Under the pieces are notes generated by a model. It had not been told where the DNA came from, made no database searches, and saw nothing but the letters and a program-made list of their open reading frames with translations. Shown here one piece after another: positions 60,001-64,000 of a stretch of 64,000 bases of DNA. Each line of letters starts with the position of its first letter. Position 1 is the stretch's first letter. The position numbers were made by a program, and so were the translations under genes. The stretch spans positions 14,649,118 to 14,713,117 of the forward strand of contig NC_087078.1 of the NCBI RefSeq assembly GCF_026151205.1, given 5' to 3'. The stretch comes from Bolinopsis microptera. Taxonomy: Eukaryota; Ctenophora; Tentaculata; Lobata; Bolinopsidae.

Positions 60001-63000
60001 GCTTGGTAGCTTTGTAATCCGCTGGTTCACACAGTGACGCACAGTTCATGTGTTATGCACTTATATAGTATAGTAGTTATATGTGTATATATATATTATA
60101 TATAATATTAATATACTCACAGGAAACCGTCTCTTTGATTCGACACATTAGAGGAGTCGTTGGAAATAATATAATTAATTTTCGCCATCTAATTCTCGGA
60201 CAGGTCTATGATCAGAGTTTTCTTCCGAAGAAAAGGCAATCTTCATTCTTCCTGTCCACTTCATACTGAAATTTTTGACGTCAGAGAAATGCTGTGATCA
60301 ACTCTGACATTAACTTTAAATTCCATTTCTAACTTGGTTCCGTGCAGGGAGTTCGGAGCTGATATTGCCAGGGGTAACGACAAACACCTCGGTACAATGT
60401 CACGTGGTGTACCCAGAGACTCCTGGATACACTCTCGGTGGCAGCCTGACCTCAAACTCAGTACCGGTTATTGTTAACGACATTTCCATTCATCCCAAAA
60501 ATAGGACTGTTGTTATTGGTGAGTTGTTATTATTTTAAAAGGATTTTTCTCAATGTTTCCCCCGTTTTGCCTCAATCTCTACGAGGAAATATAAGCCTAA
60601 TTCATACTATTTTCACGAGATTAACGTTATCTGACCTAATGTAACCCTGTATAACATATAACCAGGTTATGCCACAACGCTGTACTGTGCGGGAAACAAC
60701 GAGCCTGCTATCTCCTGGTACAAAGACACCACCCTGATCAGCAGTGCCTCACCTCTGGTTATAGAGTCAGCTCAGACTTCTGATCAGACATCTTACTACT
60801 GCTCTCTTACTTGGGAACAGGTAAATAGGGTGTTATCTGGTAGGTTAAGGTGTGTTATCCACTGATTGAAACGTTATCGGGCCAGTCCAGTATCATAGGA
60901 GTTATATCCATTTTCAGGTATAAGTATTAATATTATAGGTATTAGGCAAGGTTATAAAAATTACAACGACTAGTATAATTGACGACGGAAATATTATCAG
61001 TAATCACCTTCCTCCTGGTCCCCTTCATGATAACCACATAAACCCTGCAGGGTTCGCTAACTACTGATAAAGTGAGGGTAACAGTGCTGGATATCCTAGT
61101 GCACCCCATGTCCGGAATAGCAGTAGATGGAGGTAACACTTCAGCTAGTTGTTCCGCTCCTGCTCCTGCTACTTTCCTCTGGTACGTTCTGTTCTTATTC
61201 GGCGATGGAATGTTTTGGGCAAATAGAGAAATAGGTACATACCGACCAGCTTAAGTGAGCTTATAGCCGGCCGGGCTTTTTTAGAGAAGGTTTTGTTATA
61301 AAAGTATAGTTTGAACTATCTATCCGCAAAATAAAACGTTGCCTGAACACTAAATAACCAACCCTCCAACCTCAGGTACAATAACGACGTGAAAGTGGAC
61401 CCGGACTCTGATGCACGATACACCATCACCTCCACCACCAGCTCTGATACCTCCAACACCCTGCTGACCATCACTAACGCTACCCCTGACACCGATGGTA
61501 GTTACGCGTGTGAAGCCGAGTATCAACCGGATCTGAGTGTAGAGTTTGTGGGAGGGAAAGTGAGGAGTAACTCTGCTACCCTTACTGTTTACAGTAAGTT
61601 ATAGTATAGATTTTACACCTTTCCTGTTCTTTCAGCTGGCTGTCTTTGTTTGTGGAACTGGAGAGCTAGAGCTGGATGTATTCAACAAACATGATGTTTA
61701 AATAGTTAGAATGCTTAAATAGTCACGTTTTTGTAAATTTTGCCATCATTCCAGTTTCTGCGAACCATAGTTACCAAGTTACGTAGTATCTAAAATTAAA
61801 TGAACTTCCAGGAATAATAGGACACCCTGAAGACAAATTTGTTTTACTTGAGAACAACATAACGTTGTCATGCCAACTGAACGACAGCGCTGCCATCACG
61901 TGGTACCACAACGACAGTCCTATTGGCCCCGGAGTTACTTCCACTCAGGGTAAAACCATAACGAGCGAGTTTGCCCTGTCTAAAGTGGATTGGGACGATG
62001 CTGGGTTCTACTACTGTGAGGGTTCTTACTCTCAGGGAAAGATCACTTCTACCCCAGCTAAAGTATTTGTTAGAGGTGAGAATGGTTAACGAGTACTTAC
62101 TAAATATTATATTGAATGTAGTGAATCCTGGGTTTGGAAAGGATATGCCCGTTTAAAATATTTCCATCACGTTACATTACATAATTCTCAATAAATGTAA
62201 TAGATTTGTAGTGTTGATAGTCTCAACTAGTGTCTAGTCCTTTCTATCAAGCGTTATTTAAACTGGTCATTGGTTATGGTTTTTTACTATTAATGTATAA
62301 ATGTATACAATGGGCCACAACTATACTAAGACTAACCAACATTCAAATTATGGATCGAAAATCGAGTGGTTGAAAGAGGTATTGAGAATAAAAGGGTTCA
62401 TGCGAAAAGTACAATTTATATCATTGTCCCCTATGCTTCTATGATCAAGACAAAATATGAATTCTCCTGTAACATGTCGGTTACGGTTTGCTTATTACTT
62501 TATTGACCTGAAAGTGGCTACAGTAAAACCCCGATTTACTGTGCCCCGGTTTACCGCGGATGTTTCCTTCCCCCAAACTGCGTGGTAAATCGAGGTTTTA
62601 CTGTATAACGAAGAAAATCCTCAACTTAAAAATTAAAAATAATCATATATAGCCCTATACTTACGATGATATAACACATAAATAATGGTATGGTTAAGAC
62701 ATTTCCTATTCCCAAAACTACTTGCTTCCATTTTTATAGCGTAAGTGCAATGCAGACGTCACGCCTGTCGGAAAATTTTGATTTCTCGGTGACAGAACCT
62801 TTTATTTTGATTTCTGCGTCACAGAACCTATTTATTTTTAAAGGATTTGATGGAAGTATTCATTTGATTTACCCAATATCGTTTCGTATTAGAGTATTAG
62901 AGAACGATTTTAACAGAACCTTTCAAATATTACCAACATCCGAGCAACAGGTTCCTCGGAAATTGTAACTGCAATCATTTTAGCGCCGACAAGTTCCAAC

Positions 63001-63643
63001 TGTAAATTGTAATGACATCACCGAAATTGTAATGACATCACCGGTTTTGTCATTAAAAAATGCAATTTGGACGAAAATGCAATTATTCCGACAAATGACG
63101 CCGCGATTCAATAGTCGCCATTACAAATTGAAATATTTTAGCTCTAGCTTTGCAGTACACGAAAGAATTGAACGAAACAGTTAAAGTTAGATCTATAGCT
63201 CAACTCTCTCCCCTCCAGGTATTTGGGAGGCCCCAGAGCCGGTATTAGTGGTCCTGGACTACCCAGCAACATTCCAATGTGTGTCACGTGGAGAAGCTGA
63301 GATCACGTGGTCTTATGGTGAGGTGGAGATGGCGAGCAGTAGTTCTGAGTACGGGGAAAGCAACTGGTTAACCATTGCTTCTTTGACAATCGGTTAGTGC
63401 TTTAGTTCTTTTAAACATTCATGTAGCTTCAACTTCCAATAATTTGATCACTAATTTCTTCATGTAAATTTAAACTCTTCCAACCTTCTTTTAATGATTA
63501 AAGATATAACCCCCCTGACCCTCCTCCTCCTCCTGCAGATCCGATATCAGTACGAGATCCCGCGCTAGTAACGTGTCATGTAGACTACACCTCTTCCGAT
63601 CCTATGTCCATCATTTCTGAGGCACAGTCCATCACTGTATTCA
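42524..63643 (+). CDS. Giant Ig-superfamily protein, at least 18 Ig-like domains, incomplete at 3' end
   Basis: Twenty-seven internal exons were placed by acceptor and donor sequence, reading frame and phase. With the leader they form 5,044 nt of uninterrupted coding sequence (about 1,681 residues). Every domain-to-domain junction that is split is phase 1; introns inside domains are phase 0, 1 or 2. The domains are I-set/V-set-like, with a B-strand Cys, a C-strand Trp (often ITWY) and an F-strand YxC preceded by DxGxY. No membrane segment, FN3 or other module appears before the window ends, so the protein may be a long secreted or membrane-anchored adhesion or recognition molecule (hemicentin-like length, or an allorecognition-type ectodomain). 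Function and orthology are not established. Individual domains are listed separately. Confidence 0.88.
43172..43462 (+). CDS. Ig domain 1 (single exon)
   Basis: 291 bp, phase 1 to 1. ITWIKM gives the core Trp and DDAGTYYCTAM the F-strand Cys. The B-strand reads VTMYATV, with Tyr in place of the usual Cys, so the canonical disulphide cannot form. Most similar to domain 2. Confidence 0.88.
43758..44373 (+). CDS. Ig domain 2 (exons 43758-43923, 44243-44373)
   Basis: Phase 1, internal phase 2, phase 1. The join is HD-R-FELNNGNKEL. The acceptor CACTCGCAG at 44241-44242 was chosen because it restores frame and Ig spacing. ITWAKM supplies Trp and DEGWYKCLVK the F-strand Cys; the B-strand is VILSVTV with Ser where Cys is expected, as in domain 1. 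Confidence 0.82.
44977..45456 (+). CDS. Ig domain 3 (exons 44977-45146, 45318-45456)
   Basis: VSMSCAAT, INWYRY and DEGEYFCTSS give the full Cys-Trp-Cys core. The internal intron is phase 0 (after STMESE). The intron contains a short sequence also found upstream of the second exon of domain 5. Confidence 0.9.
46252..46756 (+). CDS. Ig domain 4 (exons 46252-46337, 46558-46756)
   Basis: LTMTCVARGDIQ then ATITWNHND: the phase-0 intron falls before the Trp strand, earlier than in the other domains. F-strand DQGVYECSIEF. Ends phase 1. Confidence 0.9.
47245..48974 (+). CDS. Ig domain 5 (exon 47245-47375 and first part of 48822-49060)
   Basis: ATITCSGIG, SWTWND, then after a phase-0 intron of 1.4 kb, FDAGSYTCTAHY. 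The second exon runs on without an intron into domain 6, so the boundary intron present elsewhere is missing here. Confidence 0.88.
48975..49482 (+). CDS. Ig domain 6 (end of 48822-49060, start of 49323-49512)
   Basis: STLTCVANLAPDSFKW ends at a donor that splits the invariant Trp codon (TG|G, phase 2). The next exon gives FKETTEMD and EHAGSYNCEAVF. Domains 12 and 16 share the same Trp-splitting intron. Confidence 0.87.
49483..50452 (+). CDS. Ig domain 7 (end of 49323-49512, 49691-49823, start of 50318-50565)
   Basis: The A strand (FKVHPE) precedes a phase-0 intron. Then ATLSCLAIGES and LLSWYRGT; a phase-1 intron; then LTISLLSATTDDYHCSARY. Two introns lie inside one domain. Confidence 0.86.
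50453..51528 (+). CDS. Ig domain 8 (end of 50318-50565, 51375-51528)
   Basis: VVLECDPTEQTG, VITWLHNGTDIT, phase-0 intron of 0.8 kb, then ITAGVYQCVVDYADY. The intron carries degenerate short tandem words (AACTGCA and ATATCTTT types, about 50720-50920). Confidence 0.87.
51529..53086. other. Intron, 1.56 kb, nothing recognised
   Basis: AT-rich. TCACGTGACATG occurs twice at about 52576 and 52595. An ORF at 52331-52534 has no family features. Confidence 0.5.
53087..53535 (+). CDS. Ig domain 9 (exon 53087-53230 and first part of 53405-53812)
   Basis: DVTLTCLTTGPPSPTITWYK, phase-1 intron, then LTTTDDYKCVADYNDL. The 408-bp second exon continues directly into domain 10. Confidence 0.9.
53536..53812 (+). 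CDS. Ig domain 10 (rest of exon 53405-53812)
   Basis: An intronless domain fused in the same exon as the end of domain 9: ARFTCVIRGDKAPSSITWSR and TTGKYKCSAQFE. Thr-rich C'-E region. Ends phase 1 at GTTAGT. Confidence 0.9.
54671..54904 (+). CDS. Ig domain 11 (single exon)
   Basis: LTFTCKVHDNPASLKFYHNG: Phe replaces the core Trp. F-strand SAGEYYCEVDYS. The last strand seems to be completed by the first residues of the next exon (DSSVAIVTV). Confidence 0.87.
55114..58592 (+). CDS. Ig domain 12 (exons 55114-55252, 58441-58592)
   Basis: The first 15 or so residues finish domain 11. Then ADMSCRTTSFIQPIFTW with the intron splitting the Trp codon (phase 2), and DEGPYWCDAKFG in the next exon. The 3.2-kb intron contains the L1-like LINE. 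Confidence 0.86.
55270..57063 (+). mobile_element. L1/Tx1-like LINE 3' fragment with poly(A)
   Basis: KCLGIPSENF (about 55276) and then REIITRNKEHGGLGLFYLSD mark the end of an L1-type reverse transcriptase. The 341-codon ORF at 55531-56556 is the C-terminal region, with CSLCKTYLETIPHIYLHC, the Cys/His zinc-knuckle block. One frameshift lies near 55380 and an in-frame stop just after. A 23-A tail ends at 57063. It is in the sense orientation inside the domain-12 intron. It is 5'-truncated and inactive. Confidence 0.88.
57064..58440. other. Intron remainder, nothing recognised
   Basis: AT-rich, with clustered GATCTAGCTCGATCTA words near 57703-57722. No exon-like segment before 58441. Confidence 0.45.
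58896..59165 (+). CDS. Ig domain 13 (single exon)
   Basis: The acceptor TTAATCAG was chosen because it gives phase 1. AALTCEVHGKG, LVTWLNDE, ENKNYSCKATF. Donor GTGAGT, phase 1. Confidence 0.85.
59391..60475 (+). CDS. Ig domain 14 (exon 59391-59534 and first part of 60348-60518)
   Basis: ATLTCTADQDPTFSWSY, phase-1 intron of 0.8 kb, then NTSVQCHVVYPETPGY. The CHVxY block and WSY core resemble domain 18. Confidence 0.86.
60476..61080 (+). CDS. Ig domain 15 (parts of 60348-60518, 60666-60820, 61051-61181)
   Basis: The A strand (NDISIHPKNRTVVIG) is on the exon ending domain 14. Then TTLYCAGNNEPAISWYKD and TSYYCSLTWEQ, a phase-0 intron after the F strand, and the G strand TDKVRVTVLD on the next exon. 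Confidence 0.85.
61081..61593 (+). CDS. Ig domain 16 (end of 61051-61181, 61376-61593)
   Basis: TSASCSAPAPATFLW with a Trp-splitting phase-2 intron, then NTLLTITNATPDTDGSYACE. Ends phase 1 at GTAAGT. Confidence 0.88.
61812..62075 (+). CDS. Ig domain 17 (single exon)
   Basis: ITLSCQLNDSAAITWYHND and DDAGFYYCEGSYS: the most canonical domain of the set. 264 bp, phase 1 to 1. Confidence 0.92.
62076..63218. other. Intron, 1.14 kb, with one MITE
   Basis: Contains the Tc1-like MITE at 62521 and a duplicated AAATTGTAATGACATCACCG at about 63006-63042. The ORF at 62690-62968 is non-coding by appearance. Confidence 0.5.
62521..62603. mobile_element. 83-bp Tc1/mariner-type MITE
   Basis: Inverted ends CAGTAAAACCCCGATTTAC and GTAAATCGAGGTTTTACTG (one mismatch) are flanked by TA on both sides (62519-62520, 62604-62605), the Tc1/mariner target. 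Intronic. Confidence 0.88.
63219..63643 (+). CDS. Ig domain 18 (exons 63219-63392, 63539-63643)
   Basis: ATFQCVSRGEAEITWSYGE, phase-1 intron, then ALVTCHVDYTSSDP. Ends phase 1 at GTAAGT, so at least one more exon follows beyond the window. Confidence 0.88.
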
Positions 63644-64000
63644 GTAAGTTATACTCAGGTGTCATACTAGGTGTTATAGTTATAACTCCTTGTTAGACGG
63701 GGTGGAGTAAACTTTCAAAATTCCAGATTTTCAATCCTCCAACTTAAGATTTGGGAACTATTTACATTCGAAAGTCCGAGCATTTTCTACTTTTCTAGAG
63801 CCCCTTTAACACTTGCCAACCCTTCATGCCCTGAATATTAAAATGTTGAATTTCCAATTCTGATTTGAGGGGACAATTTATCCTGCTTAGCAAAGATTTA
63901 GAAGCATGTATTATCGGGACATCTTGGCATATTTTTGCTGCCTGCATATAATTCATATCATAACTGTACATCGCCTGCATTGCACCATCCGGTTCACGTA
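63644..64000. other. Start of next intron, nothing recognised
   Basis: Follows the last placed donor. No acceptor and exon combination was found before the window ends. Confidence 0.5.

Overview
This is nuclear DNA of an invertebrate animal. It has GT-AG spliceosomal introns, extracellular-domain genes with phase-1 exons, rhodopsin-class receptors, and many eukaryotic transposons (non-LTR retrotransposons of two clades, hAT-like, TTAA-targeting, Tc1/mariner-like and foldback elements). An early-branching marine animal such as a cnidarian is a guess; the sequence does not fix the phylum. No rRNA, CRISPR or bacterial operon structure was seen.

Layout. 1-5.4 kb: exons of an SRSF4/5/6-like splicing factor on +, with a LINE endonuclease fragment beside them and a two-exon, frameshifted rhodopsin-type receptor lying antisense inside one intron; then a 194-residue ORF of unknown family. 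5.4-13.5 kb: a repeat-rich block holding a tRNA-like sequence, a twin TATA repeat, a 1-kb foldback, a 58-bp minisatellite, LINE remnants, a short structured repeat family and a 1.1-kb palindrome flanked by TTAA. 14.0-20.0 kb: copy A of a roughly 6-kb segmental duplication, holding a decayed LDLa-7TM receptor pseudogene, followed by an orphan transporter exon resembling the C-terminal half of SLC29. 22.1-33.0 kb: signal-peptide, SRCR and Cys-rich exons, then the better-preserved LDLa-7TM receptor (copy B) and the rest of duplication copy B. The two copies act as empty and filled site controls for three insertions. 33.3-34.6 kb: an intact two-exon rhodopsin-type receptor on minus. 34.6-38.4 kb: no gene seen.

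38.5-63.6 kb: a very large Ig-superfamily gene on +. I rebuilt 27 internal exons by splice signals and phase. They join in one frame with no stop and encode 18 Ig-like domains (about 1,680 codons with leader), and the gene runs past the right edge. Three candidate signal-peptide leaders all feed the first Ig exon in phase 1. The first two Ig domains lack the B-strand cysteine. An L1-like LINE sits in one intron.

The genes do not form an obvious pathway. The theme is surface recognition (a long Ig ectodomain, SRCR/LDLa receptors, three 7TM types that all lack the acidic residue of the DRY motif) in a locus shaped by duplication and transposition. The best candidates for something undescribed are the multi-leader 18-plus-Ig gene and the SRCR-LDLa-7TM receptor pair.
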